A stretch of 17,007 bases of DNA from Parachlamydiales bacterium (GCA_030641465.1 DAOWHK010000099.1:1-17007); one strand, 5' to 3'. Positions 1 through 8,100 are shown, numbered from the stretch's first letter. The notes: generated by a model not told the origin, from the sequence alone. Program-made: numbers and translations.

Positions 1-1301
1 ACTGCTGGCTGATTGTCTGCAGCTGTGGAAAAGACTTGCTTTTTCTGCGTTGGGATTGTTGTGTTTCTCTCAACAAGAGGCGTTAGCACGCCGCCAAGTG
101 TTTCAATTCCAAGCGTTAGTGGGATGACGTCAAGAAGAAGGACATCTTTTACATCTCCTGCTAGAACGCCTCCTTGAATAGCCGCGCCTGATGCTACAAC
201 TTCATCAGGGTTTACGCCTTGATTGGGCTCTTTGCCAAAAATTTCTTTTACTTTGGCTTGAACAGCTGGCATTCTTGACATACCACCAACTAAAATCACA
301 TCATCGATTTGGTCTTTAGAAAGACCTGAATCTTTAATGGCTTTAAGGCAAGGTTCCACAGTGCGGTCGATCAGATTTGACGCAAGCTGCTCAAGTTTTG
401 CTCTGTTTAGAGTTAGCGCTAAGTGTTTAGGGCCACTTGCATCCATTGTAATAAATGGTTGGTTGATTTCTGTAGATTGAGTTCCAGAGAGTTCAATCTT
501 TGCTTTTTCCGCAGCATCTTTTAAGCGCTGCAGTGCCATTTTATCTTTAGATAGGTCAATGCCATGTTCTTGTTTAAATTGTTCCAAAAGATAGTTGATA
601 ATCATAATATCAAAGTCATCGCCACCGAGGTGAGTATCCCCATTTGTTGCAAGCACTTCGAAAACGCCGTCGCCAATTTCTAGGATAGAGATGTCAAATG
701 TTCCACCGCCAAGGTCAAAAACGGCAATTTTTTTATCGACTCCTTTATCAAAACCATAGGCAAGTGCTGCAGCTGTTGGCTCAGGAATGATTCTTTTGAC
801 ATCAATTCCTGCAATTTTTCCAGCATCCTTTGTTGATTGCCTTTGTGAATCGTTGAAATAGGCAGGGACTGTAACAACTGCTTCTGTAATTTTCTCGCCG
901 AGATATGCTTCTGCAGTCTCTTTCATTTTTGTTAGAATTTGCGCTGCAACTTCTTCAGGAGTTAGTGTAGTACCGTCCACTTCAAAAACGGCATCGCCAT
1001 TTTTTCCAGCTTTTACAGTATAGGGGACAGTTTTACACTCTTCACTAACTTCTGAATATTTTCTTCCAATAAAGCGCTTCGTCGAGCTAAGCGTTTTTTC
1101 TGGATTTGTCACGGCTTGGCGCTTTGCTGGCACGCCGATGAGTTTTTCCTCGCCTTTATACGAGACGACAGATGGGGTTGTGCGCGTTCCTTCTGCACTT
1201 GCAATCACTTTCGCGGAACTTCCTTCCATAATTGCTACGCAAGAATTTGTTGTTCCGAGATCGATTCCAATGATGCGACTTTTTTTTGTTTTTTCACTCA
1301 T
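1..1301 (-). CDS. dnaK: DnaK (Hsp70) chaperone, 3' end outside window
   Basis: ATP-dependent Hsp70 that binds unfolded protein segments in the cytoplasm, with DnaJ and GrpE as co-chaperones. The window holds the first 433 residues: the whole nucleotide-binding domain and the start of the substrate-binding domain. Visible signatures are [10 protein letters not shown] (residues 11-20), the FDLGGGTFD phosphate loop (195-203), [10 protein letters not shown] (336-345) and the interdomain linker DVLLLDV (386-392). The start is set by AAGGAG (plus-strand 1310-1315), 8 nt before the ATG and overlapping the grpE stop; only 5 nt separate the two genes, so translation is probably coupled. It is the last visible gene of the hrcA-grpE-dnaK operon and is expected to be under HrcA/CIRCE control. 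No frameshift or missing key residue was seen. The identification is very secure. Confidence 0.98.
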   Translation of the reverse strand, partial: MSEKTKKSRIIGIDLGTTNSCVAIMEGSSAKVIASAEGTRTTPSVVSYKGEEKLIGVPAKRQAVTNPEKTLSSTKRFIGRKYSEVSEECKTVPYTVKAGKNGDAVFEVDGTTLTPEEVAAQILTKMKETAEAYLGEKITEAVVTVPAYFNDSQRQSTKDAGKIAGIDVKRIIPEPTAAALAYGFDKGVDKKIAVFDLGGGTFDISILEIGDGVFEVLATNGDTHLGGDDFDIMIINYLLEQFKQEHGIDLSKDKMALQRLKDAAEKAKIELSGTQSTEINQPFITMDASGPKHLALTLNRAKLEQLASNLIDRTVEPCLKAIKDSGLSKDQIDDVILVGGMSRMPAVQAKVKEIFGKEPNQGVNPDEVVASGAAIQGGVLAGDVKDVLLLDVIPLTLGIETLGGVLTPLVERNTTIPTQKKQVFSTAADNQPA

Positions 1302-1306
1302 TTGGA

Positions 1307-1882
1307 TTACTCCTTATCTTTATTTTCAGTAATTGTTTGTTCTTCACCCTGGGGCTTATCTTTTTTCGGTACTTTAGCGACTTTCACTCGTGCAGGGCGT
1401 AAAATTCTTTCGCCACATTTGTAGCCTCGAATAAATTCTTGTAAAATGATTCCTTCTTCATGGGTGTCCGTCTCTTCCATTTCAATTGCTTCATGGAGGT
1501 GCGGATCAAAGTTGTGTCCTTTAGATTCGAATGTAGAAACATTGTGATGAGTAAGAATGTCTTTAAATTGGGTGAGAATCATTTGAAAACCCATCGCCCA
1601 GTTTTTTGTTTCTTCACTTGTGTGATTTGCAAATCCTAGCGCATTTTCTAAGTTGTCAAGAGGCGCAAGAAATTCGCTAATAATATTTTCTACAGCAAAC
1701 CGTGTCATATCTTGTTTTTCTTTTTGCATCCGTTTGCGGGTGTTTTCTGTATCTGCGAGTAGACGCATATATTTTTCTTTATGATCCCTCATTTCTTGCT
1801 CAAGCTGCAGGGATTTAATGTCTAGCAGCTCCTCTTCGGTATTTTTCGTTGTTTGCTCTTCTTGAGGGTTTTCTTCAGTCAT
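1307..1882 (-). CDS. grpE: GrpE nucleotide exchange factor
   Basis: Cytoplasmic homodimeric exchange factor that releases ADP from DnaK. The protein has 191 residues, normal for the family. The first 20 or so residues are acidic and glutamine-rich, residues 25-70 look like the long dimerising helix, and the C-terminal half carries the typical GrpE pattern: FDPHLHEAI (125-133) and [16 protein letters not shown] (153-168), where the family has GY-x-RVLRPA-x-V-x-V. An upstream in-frame ATG at 1960 would add 26 residues inside hrcA. I prefer 1882 because AGGAG lies 9 nt before it and because the added residues look like out-of-frame hrcA. hrcA ends 4 nt upstream and dnaK starts 5 nt downstream, the usual order of this operon in chlamydiae. 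Confidence 0.97.
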   Translation of the reverse strand: MTEENPQEEQTTKNTEEELLDIKSLQLEQEMRDHKEKYMRLLADTENTRKRMQKEKQDMTRFAVENIISEFLAPLDNLENALGFANHTSEETKNWAMGFQMILTQFKDILTHHNVSTFESKGHNFDPHLHEAIEMEETDTHEEGIILQEFIRGYKCGERILRPARVKVAKVPKKDKPQGEEQTITENKDKE

Positions 1883-1886
1883 TACT

Positions 1887-3011
1887 CTATTCTCCTTTAT
1901 CTTCGAGTAGCAGGCACTCTGCCTTTCCCCTGTGTGATGGGGCTTTTGTTTGCATACCAATTGCGGAAACAGTTGGTTCGCGGTAAGTGATTTTATACTT
2001 ATAGAGACTTTTCGTTAAGGCCTCACTTAGAAGGGCCGAAAAAAGTCTCAGTAAGGAAAAAATTTTTTGATAAGGAATTCTTGTTGGCCCAAGAAGGGCA
2101 ATGGTTCCAACAGGCACCTTGTTTACATAATAGGGGATGGCAATCAGCGAGCAATGCATCGATTCGTTAGAGAGATCATCGCCGATCCAAACTTTAAGTT
2201 CTTGGCAGTTTCTAAGAAGCTCTTTCATGTAGGCTGTATTTTCAAAAAGAGAGAGCCCAAGCGCGAGCGATCCTGCATCTTGAAATTCGGGGTAGTTTAA
2301 AAGATGAGCAAAGCCTGTTTTATAAAGATCTTCCGATGAAAAATTGGACGTGCTGACAATATGCCTTAACACCATTTCTTTATAAAATTGCGTCGCAAGT
2401 TTTTCTTCCTCTTTGCTAAGTTTTGGCATATCGTGCCCTGTCATTCGGAAATGAAAGTAAGCCTCGATTCTTTTTAGGGAAAAACTGCTGAGTTTTTTTT
2501 CCGAATATAGAGTCTCTGTATGGATTACTCCAAAATCTGTAATGATGATGCAAAGAAAGCGCTTGGTATCAATGCTAACAAGCTTGATGTCGATGATTAG
2601 ATCGTGATCAAATCTTGGAAATGTTAGAAGAGCTGCGCATCCTGTGCGCTCGCTAATAAGATCTGTTGCTTGTTGAAGGTACTTGGCAATGACGCGGGTC
2701 TCTTTTTGCAAACCATCGATTAAGAGTTTTTTATCTTCATCGCCAACTAAGTCATTATCTAGGACGCCTTTTGCATATACTTTATAAGCGGCAGACGTCG
2801 GAATCCGTCCTCCAGATGAGTGTTGCTGCAAAAGATACCCGTTTTTTTCGAGATTTGCGCAGTAATTGCGGATGGTCGCAGAGCTTAATTCCTGGAAGCC
2901 ACTCTCTCTTAACGTGTTCGAGCCAACAGGTTTGCCTGTTTTTAAGTAGAGATCCACAAGTCCTAAAAGGACGGCCTCTTCTCGCTCTGTTTTTGGTTTC
3001 TTTTTTTGCAT
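1887..3011 (-). CDS. hrcA: HrcA heat-inducible transcription repressor
   Basis: Repressor of class I heat-shock genes; the dimer binds CIRCE and is kept active by GroEL in well-studied bacteria. The protein has 374 residues. The N-terminal winged helix (about 1-75) contains LSSATIRNY (42-50) and the HrcA hallmark SSGGRIPTS (65-73). The middle is the GAF-like/dimerisation region, for example the segment around LLIDGLQKE and the C-terminal EALTKSLYKYK. Most bacterial HrcA are about 340-350 residues. The extra tail of about 30 residues here recalls the C-terminal extension known in chlamydial HrcA and linked there to regulation. The first gene of the operon, it lies 7 nt downstream of an identified promoter and CIRCE system rather than next to a strong ribosome binding site: no Shine-Dalgarno sequence is visible before its ATG. 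Its first 71 codons are duplicated at 3991-4202. Confidence 0.97.
   Translation of the reverse strand: MQKKKPKTEREEAVLLGLVDLYLKTGKPVGSNTLRESGFQELSSATIRNYCANLEKNGYLLQQHSSGGRIPTSAAYKVYAKGVLDNDLVGDEDKKLLIDGLQKETRVIAKYLQQATDLISERTGCAALLTFPRFDHDLIIDIKLVSIDTKRFLCIIITDFGVIHTETLYSEKKLSSFSLKRIEAYFHFRMTGHDMPKLSKEEEKLATQFYKEMVLRHIVSTSNFSSEDLYKTGFAHLLNYPEFQDAGSLALGLSLFENTAYMKELLRNCQELKVWIGDDLSNESMHCSLIAIPYYVNKVPVGTIALLGPTRIPYQKIFSLLRLFSALLSEALTKSLYKYKITYREPTVSAIGMQTKAPSHRGKAECLLLEDKGE
1892..1896 (-). promoter_or_regulatory. Ribosome binding site of grpE
   Basis: Minus-strand AGGAG with 9 nt to the ATG at 1882. It lies inside the last codons of hrcA and decides the grpE start against the longer reading frame from 1960. 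Confidence 0.8.
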
Positions 3012-3018
3012 AAATTAT

Positions 3019-3053
3019 TAAAAGGTCTATTCAATCATTTTTTGATAATTACA
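3019..3053 (-). repeat. hrcA leader block, identical in the second copy
   Basis: These 35 nt are identical to 4210-4244. They coincide with most of the predicted transcribed leader of hrcA (start near 3053). A short dyad, ATCA (3034-3037) and TGAT (3043-3046) around 5 nt, is visible but weak. Identity drops to roughly 75% by eye directly beyond the block, in the promoter and CIRCE. Confidence 0.75.
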
Positions 3054-3059
3054 GTCCCT

Positions 3060-3088
3060 AGTGTAGCAGAGATAGGAGGAGAAATCAA
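3060..3088 (-). promoter_or_regulatory. Candidate housekeeping promoter of hrcA-grpE-dnaK
   Basis: Read on the minus strand: -35 TTGATT (plus 3083-3088), a spacer of exactly 17 nt, and -10 TACACT (plus 3060-3065). Transcription would start near 3053, giving a leader of about 40 nt. The CIRCE lies 7 nt upstream of the -35 box. Assignment is by consensus only; no start site was measured. Confidence 0.6.
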
Positions 3089-3095
3089 GAGCAAT

Positions 3096-3122
3096 TTAGC
3101 ACTCAAGCGGCTTGATTGCTGA
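3096..3122. promoter_or_regulatory. CIRCE operator (HrcA binding site)
   Basis: Plus-strand TTAGCACTC, a 9-nt spacer, then GATTGCTGA. The consensus is TTAGCACTC-N9-GAGTGCTAA. One arm is perfect and the other matches 7 of 9, with exact N9 spacing. It sits just upstream of the hrcA promoter and in the divergent region before F-box gene 1, so HrcA bound here could in principle affect both directions. Confidence 0.88.
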
Positions 3123-3188
3123 GTGTGCAACTTAATTCATTGAAGATAAGGGGTTTGCAGAATTTTAAGCTAAGTGTTGTTGTATTTT

Positions 3189-3217
3189 TTGATTTAATTA
3201 ATTTGTGTATATAAAGT
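3189..3217 (+). promoter_or_regulatory. Candidate promoter of F-box gene 1
   Basis: TTGATT (3189-3194), 17 nt, TAAAGT (3212-3217). The expected start would fall at about 3224, almost on the ATG at 3225, so the transcript would be leaderless or nearly so. The region is very AT-rich and such matches arise by chance, so this is tentative. Confidence 0.35.
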
Positions 3218-3224
3218 ATCTTGC

Positions 3225-3839
3225 ATGAATATTATGATGATTGAATCTCCTATTACTGAATTTCCTGACGAATTATTGCTAAAGGTTTTTGCGTATGTAA
3301 AAGACCCAACGCATTCAAGAGTATGCAGAAACTGGAATAGATTATATGAGGATGACTCTCTATATTGGAATTTATCCATATGTCATCAATCTAGGATTCT
3401 TCCTGGAATGTATAAACAGTATGTTTTGGAGCAATATTTTACCTATAAAGAGTTGGTCGTTAGCGGGTTAAGTTCGTTAAAGGATAGGGTGATAATGCAT
3501 CGAAAAGATCTTTCTTTATCCATAAAAGCAAAAGAGCGTTTGCAAAAAATCAATGATGACCGCCTTGAGGCCATTACTGAGGGAAATTTATTATCAGAAG
3601 AAGAGAAAACAGGTGAGTTAATATATAATGGCTTTTATTGCTTAGTTGGAACGCCCATTTTTGTTGTTTCAGAAATTTTGGTAAATCTAGCTTTGCCCCC
3701 GCTACTTATGAAGGAACAACTGCTGCATAGGAAAAAAAACTCAAAGTTAGAAGAAGTGGAGGATAAATATGGAAAGCTTTCTGATGAGGTTTTTGAGTAT
3801 TTACAAAATCGATTTCATGAGCTCCACTCTAAGGATTAA
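3225..3839 (+). CDS. F-box domain protein 1 (candidate host-directed effector)
   Basis: A 204-residue protein with an N-terminal F-box at about 12-50: FPDELLLKVF (13-22), VCRNWNRLY (33-41), DDSLYWNL (43-50). F-boxes bind Skp1 in eukaryotic SCF ubiquitin ligases. Bacteria lack this machinery, so the protein is inferred to act in the host cell. No known substrate-binding repeat (LRR, WD40, kelch) follows. Instead there is LPGMYKQ (59-65), a charged helical stretch, a hydrophobic segment (136-162) that might insert in a membrane, and a conserved end GKLSDEVFEYLQNRF (183-197). No classical signal peptide is seen, so type III secretion would be the likely route. The start is uncertain: ATGs at 3225, 3234 and 3237 all lack a clear ribosome binding site. 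The stop overlaps the gdh remnant by 11 nt, tail to tail. It is paralogous to the protein at 4460-5101. Confidence 0.85.
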   Translation: MNIMMIESPITEFPDELLLKVFAYVKDPTHSRVCRNWNRLYEDDSLYWNLSICHQSRILPGMYKQYVLEQYFTYKELVVSGLSSLKDRVIMHRKDLSLSIKAKERLQKINDDRLEAITEGNLLSEEEKTGELIYNGFYCLVGTPIFVVSEILVNLALPPLLMKEQLLHRKKNSKLEEVEDKYGKLSDEVFEYLQNRFHELHSKD

Positions 3840-3988
3840 TATTCGGATCGTTTGCGATCAGGGGAAGAACGTCTTCTCTAATATAGGGATCACTTGGATC
3901 CCTTGGAAAGCTCTTTTTCTTGCAAGGCATCAAGGAGCTCGTAGGTGTAGGTGTTGAGTTTCTTTGAGATGAGATCAGAAATATCTGT
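3829..3988 (-). pseudogene. Remnant of the 3' end of the glutamate dehydrogenase gene
   Basis: Minus-strand sequence homologous to the gdh end at 5091-5402. Translation gives TDISDLISKKLNTYTYEL and LLDALQEKELS, matching residues 953-980 of the intact enzyme, then after a frameshift DVLPLIANDPNINP and a stop, matching its C-terminus (1042-1055). Two lesions are visible: a 1-nt insertion near 3900 (three C after GGAT where gdh has two), and a net in-frame loss of 153 nt at about 3874-3876 that removes the part corresponding to 5136-5290. Upstream it breaks off at 3988 and is joined through two T to hrcA sequence. Over the alignable 100 nt the identity to gdh is about 80% by eye, mostly silent changes. 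It has no start of its own and cannot make the enzyme. Confidence 0.9.
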
Positions 3989-3990
3989 TT

Positions 3991-4202
3991 GGAATCCGTC
4001 CGTCAGATGAATGTTGCTGCAAAAGATACCCATTTTTTTCGAGATTTCCGCAGTAATTGCGGATGGTCGCAGAGATTATTTCCTGGAACCCACTCTCTCT
4101 TAACGTGTTCGAACCAACAGGTTTGCCTGTTTTTAAGTAGAGATCCACAAGTCCTAAAAGGACAGCCTCTTCGCGCTCTGTTTTTGGCTTCTTTTTTTGC
4201 AT
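3991..4202 (-). pseudogene. Truncated hrcA copy (winged-helix part only)
   Basis: These 212 nt align without gaps to the first 71 codons of hrcA (2800-3011), with about 12 mismatches (94% identity) by eye. Only four residues differ: L42I, S43I, A52G and G67D. The ATG is kept and the frame is open. It runs through the junction for four more residues (NRYF) and stops at 3975, so a 75-residue peptide equal to the HrcA DNA-binding domain could be made. The dimerisation and GroEL-responsive parts are absent. It lies next to the gdh remnant and downstream of a degraded promoter and CIRCE, all products of one tandem duplication. The best reading is a pseudogene; a translated short repressor cannot be excluded. 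Confidence 0.88.
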
Positions 4203-4250
4203 AGATTAATAAAAGGTCTATTCAATCATTTTTTGATAATTACAACTTCT

Positions 4251-4279
4251 AATGTAGCAAAGATAAGAGGGGGAATTAA
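4251..4279 (-). promoter_or_regulatory. Degraded copy of the hrcA promoter
   Basis: Minus strand: TTAATT (plus 4274-4279), 17 nt, TACATT (plus 4251-4256), aligned to the hrcA promoter at 3060-3088. The -35 box has lost its G, while the -10 box is no worse than the original. Residual activity toward the truncated hrcA is possible. Confidence 0.4.
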
Positions 4280-4286
4280 GGGTAAT

Positions 4287-4313
4287 TTAACACTCTAATG
4301 GTTTGATTGCTGG
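4287..4313. promoter_or_regulatory. Degraded second CIRCE
   Basis: Plus-strand TTAACACTC, 9 nt, GATTGCTGG. The arms match consensus at 8 of 9 and 6 of 9, each arm one base worse than the CIRCE at 3096-3122, of which this is the duplicated copy. It sits in the divergent region before F-box gene 2. HrcA affinity is probably reduced. Confidence 0.6.
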
Positions 4314-4423
4314 ATTATTGTGTAATTAACTTGAGGTAAGGCGTTTAGGTATTTAAAAAAGGATGTTGTTAGTAAGGGTGATGAAACTTTAATTAATGAA
4401 TGTTAATAAATTACAATATTTGT

Positions 4424-4429
4424 TATAAT
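4424..4429 (+). promoter_or_regulatory. Candidate -10 box of F-box gene 2
   Basis: A perfect TATAAT lies 30 nt before the ATG at 4460. At 17-nt spacing the -35 position (4401-4406) reads TGTTAA, which is poor. A second box, TACAAT (4412-4417), lies nearby. The gene also has AAAGG (4449-4453), 6 nt before its start, unlike F-box gene 1. Confidence 0.4.
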
Positions 4430-4459
4430 TATCTTATTAATAATATAAAAAGGTGTTAA

Positions 4460-5101
4460 ATGTCTGTTCAATTAATTAAATCACTCCCAAATCCCTCTAG
4501 GGCTCCAAAATCTATTGAAAATCTTCCGGAGGAAGTACTATTAGAAATTTTTAGATTTGTGAAAGATCCGAGCCACTCAAGTGTATGTAAATTGTGGAAT
4601 AGAATTTATGATGACGATGCACTTTATAAAGACTTAAGTATTTTTGTTCATTCAACCCTTGTTCCGGGAATGTATAAACAACTTGCAAGGGATCACTATA
4701 ATACTCTTAGAGAAACTCTTAGGTGCAAGGAGTGTTCAACGAGAGAGAAAGCCTTTGCTGCGCGGAAACAATTATCTCCAATTAGAAAAATCATAGAGAA
4801 AAACTCTTTGCTGATTCATAAAAGGAATCAAGCTGTGATTGCAAGAGATTTTGGACTTCAGCAAGCTTTAGAAAGTGAGATGAATGCGCAGAGTTCAATG
4901 ATGTTGATTGGCGCGCCTTTTATTTTTTTAGCGGAAATCTTTGTAACACCTGCAACACCATTTCTAATGGCCTATAAGCAAAAGCAAGAGAATAAGAAGT
5001 TGTCAGCATTGTCGGATGTTGAAAGAGCTTTTGGAAAGCTTTCAAATGAGGTATTTGATCATTTACAAGCTCGGTACGAATTGCTTCATACTATGGATTA
5101 A
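4460..5101 (+). CDS. F-box domain protein 2 (paralogue of F-box protein 1)
   Basis: A 213-residue protein with the same plan as the paralogue at 3225-3839. The F-box spans about 21-59: LPEEVLLEIF (22-31), VCKLWNRIY (42-50), DDALYKDL (52-59). Then come VPGMYKQ (68-74), a basic helical middle, a hydrophobic stretch (147-171) and the conserved tail GKLSNEVFDHLQARY (192-206). The F-box and tail are clearly conserved between the two; the region from about residue 75 to 145 is hardly alignable. The start is well supported by AAAGG at 6-nt spacing, and the N-terminus is about nine residues longer than in the paralogue. Role inferred as for the paralogue: recruitment of host Skp1, substrate unknown. 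Its last 11 nt overlap the end of gdh on the other strand, the same arrangement as in copy A. Confidence 0.87.
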   Translation: MSVQLIKSLPNPSRAPKSIENLPEEVLLEIFRFVKDPSHSSVCKLWNRIYDDDALYKDLSIFVHSTLVPGMYKQLARDHYNTLRETLRCKECSTREKAFAARKQLSPIRKIIEKNSLLIHKRNQAVIARDFGLQQALESEMNAQSSMMLIGAPFIFLAEIFVTPATPFLMAYKQKQENKKLSALSDVERAFGKLSNEVFDHLQARYELLHTMD

Positions 5102-8100
5102 TGCTTGGATCGTTTGCGATCAGGGGAAGTACGTCGTCGATTGATGGCGACCAATCCACTCCTCGAAGATAGACGAGTTTTGATGCAAGGTAGCAGGCGA
5201 TAATGGCTTTTTTATGGGGGCCTGGGAGTTTTTCTATGATTCGCTTTGTGTATTTTTTTCGAAGAAGGGGCGGGCAGTAATTGAGTAGAGCTCTAATATA
5301 GAGATCATTTGGATCCGATGAGAGCTCTTTTTCTTCAAGTGCGTCGAGAAGCTCGTAGGTATAAGTATTGATTTTTTTTGAGATCAGATCAGAAATATCT
5401 GTAAGGTTTGCTTTTGTTTCTTCGTGGATTTTTAGAAGGAGCTTCGCTTCGCTTAAGGCTTTTTCTTTGATAAAGGCAAGAATTTCTTCCATAAGCTTTG
5501 GTTTTTCCGCGAGAAATTCTTCCTCGGTAAGAATGAGTCCTGTGAGCACTTCAAGCGAAGAGCAGATGACGCCTCCTTTGTTTGCGGAGCTGTCTTTGAT
5601 AATTAGTACACCGAGGTTTTCAAGTGCTGTTCGCGCACCAGGTGTGAGGTAGAGATTTGCACCTTCGACGATAGCTCTTGATGTAGGCTTGTCATTTTCG
5701 TCGAGATATTCTTTGTAATTATTAATATTGAGTGTTTTAGGTCTTCCTCCTGCTGGTATGAAAATATCAGCTTTTGTTTGATGTACAGTATACCGTAGAA
5801 GGTGGTGTGTATCATTTCCAGAGATCCACTCTTCAATTAGCTGCCCATTTTCTTTTTTGTGACAAAGGGTCTTTTGAGAATAGGCGGTCTCTTCTCGTTT
5901 TGTTTGGGTATCGAGAAGAAAGGCTCCTTCATGGAGTTTTTCTTTTGGGTAGTGGCTAATTGGCAATCCTTTATAGAAAAGCTCAGATAGAGTTTTTAAA
6001 TCAAGTCCCATCGGATCGTAAATTGTCCCTGACCCATCGATGAGGGCGAGGAGTTTTGCGGTTTTCGGGTAGTATTTATAGAGATTGAGTATTTGGTTTC
6101 CAGCGACATCCCCATCTGGACCTCCGGAAATTTTTACTGTAAAGATTTCTTTTTTGGGATTGATGTGTAAATACTCTAAAATGGCTTCCATGTACACGTT
6201 TACGCCAAATGAGGTGATTCCATATTCTTTGTGGTTGATTCCGGCATGAGGTTTACTCGAGATAAAGCATGTTCCTGGAAGGTAGCCACATTTAAGAGAG
6301 TAGTTGCTGATCCACTCGATAATATGATTGTGCATATTTTCATCGGGACCAAGGTAGATGTATTCAGGTTTTTGCAGGTAGTCCACAATGTATTTTGCTT
6401 TGAGCGTTCCATCCGGGTTGCAATTGATAAGAGTGAGAAAGCTATGGATAAAGGCTCGTTGCGTTTGATAGAGGTACTCAATTTTTTGCTCTTTGATAAA
6501 TTGCTTCAGGGTTTCATTAATTTTCTCTGGATCGGTTCCTGCCCATTTCATTTCTTTGCGATATATGTCTGTTTCTGATGTAAGTCTGTCATAGGGCTCT
6601 AAGAAAATGATCGCTTTGGAGCCCCCTTCTGGAATGTCTTTGTTTTTTTTCTGCTGCGTATAGGCAAGGTTATAACATTCGGAAAAGACAGCTGTTCGTT
6701 GGGAGACCATTTGCTCCATTTGTTTTGGGAGGACTGTACGTAGGCCTCCTCTTGAAAGGTCTTTAAAACGAATTTGAAAGCCAATAAAATGCATTCCATG
6801 AATAAAGAAAATGCCAAAGGGAAGCTCTGGAAATTTTTCTTTTCTATCCATTGGGATATGATCTAGATATTTTGGATCGAGTCTAAAGCTGTGTGCACTT
6901 TTATTATGTCTATAAAAATTTGTTTTTAATAGATGGTCTAGAAAATTGATCCCTTGCAACAAGATATTTTTCCGTCTTAAATCATTGATTTCACTTCCGG
7001 TGTCGAGATATTTTACAAGTTTTATTAGCTTATCTTTTTCTGCGTAATAACTTTCAATATTGTGTTTTTCAGGATGAAATTTTAGCTCAAAGAGAGTTAT
7101 TAGTTTTGCTGTAAGCTCGGTGTGTCTACAGAGCCCTTCTTCGATGTGTTGGAAGGAGTATAAATTTTCCTCTACATGGACAAGTGTTTGATGGATGAAG
7201 TTCATCATCGATCTTAGTAAATTACCGCAGTTGCCTGAGATGATGCCTGGATCGATCAAGCGCTTTTCAATAGGATCGAGATAGTTGAAATATTTGAGTG
7301 TGACAAGCTCTTGCATAAAATCATCGACATCAGCTTCTTCCCATGCGGCTTTTCCTTTCATTCCATGAAGGCCAAGAGACATGATTAACGTGCTATTTTT
7401 ACTGTATGGATCAATATAGGTGGCGTTGACCCGTCTCATCACAAGGCCGTGTCTATAGATAGTTTTTGCTAGGCGATAGAGAAAGCGGTGTTTTGGAGTA
7501 TTTTTCCATGCAAATACAATTTGCATCGATGGCGTATCATCTTTTCCCCTTGTTTCCCAATCTTCATTGTAGCTCACCTCATATTGGCAATTGTCTCGAT
7601 GCTTGGCTCTACAAAACATATCGAGTGCAAGAACAAGTCTCTCTTCTGTAAGAGAGTGAAGAAATCGGCTATTCATGCTACATAAAAGCTTGTTGAATGC
7701 AGGCTCTGTTAAGCTAGGGTTACGATCGCGGCTTAATTGAAAAAGTCGTTTGCATTGATCAGATGGTAAAATTTCTGTTGGAACTTCGCAGATTTTATTT
7801 TCCGAAAGTACGGTAAAATAGATTATGGCAATCCGCAGTTTGCTTTTTAGTCCTGGAAAAGGAGGCGGCGTATCGGAAATGAATGTGCGGTAATTTTTAA
7901 TGCCATATAGATTGTAGTGTCTTAAAATGCGTAGGTCCACATCTGGGCTGTCTAAGCAAAGCGCAATAGAACATCCTTTTAGATGGAGATGTGCAAAATG
8001 ATCCTGCTCTTCAAAACCCATCAAGTTATGCGCAATTAACATCACATGATTTTGTTCCGCTTCTTCAAAGAAGCTTTGGGGCATATGTTTTTCAATCCAA

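Larger units (their letters stand above)
2800..3988. repeat. Tandem duplication, copy A
   Basis: This unit holds the hrcA 5' part, leader, promoter, CIRCE, F-box gene 1 and the gdh 3' remnant. Each piece has a counterpart in the same order and orientation in 3991-5402. Copy A is shorter, partly because of a 153-nt loss in its gdh part. Confidence 0.88.
3991..5402. repeat. Tandem duplication, copy B
   Basis: Second unit: truncated hrcA, leader, degraded promoter and CIRCE, F-box gene 2 and the 3' part of the intact gdh up to 5402. The copy A/B junction lies at 3988-3991, with a two-base TT filler and no evident microhomology. Confidence 0.88.

Noticed and set aside
1883-1960. Longer GrpE starting at 1960
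   Set aside because: It lies in hrcA coding sequence, lacks a ribosome binding site and gives residues unlike GrpE; 1882 has AGGAG at 9 nt.
3096-3130. CIRCE with a 16-nt spacer, pairing TTAGCACTC with GAGTG at 3121
   Set aside because: The pairing at exact 9-nt spacing with GATTGCTGA (3114-3122) matches 7 of 9 bases and is the same in the duplicated copy, so the standard geometry is preferred.
3975-4202. A second functional hrcA gene
   Set aside because: Only 71 of 374 codons remain, joined to a gdh scar; no dimerisation domain is present.
2771-4204. Similar plus-strand open frames opposite both hrcA copies (2771-3013 and 3989-4204)
   Set aside because: They are antisense shadows of the duplicated hrcA coding sequence, with no ribosome binding site or recognisable protein.
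5105-5122. Hairpin GATCG-TTTG-CGATC near the end of gdh as a terminator
   Set aside because: Only 5 bp, no T-run, and it lies in coding sequence (the IANDP residues), which accounts for its presence in the remnant too.
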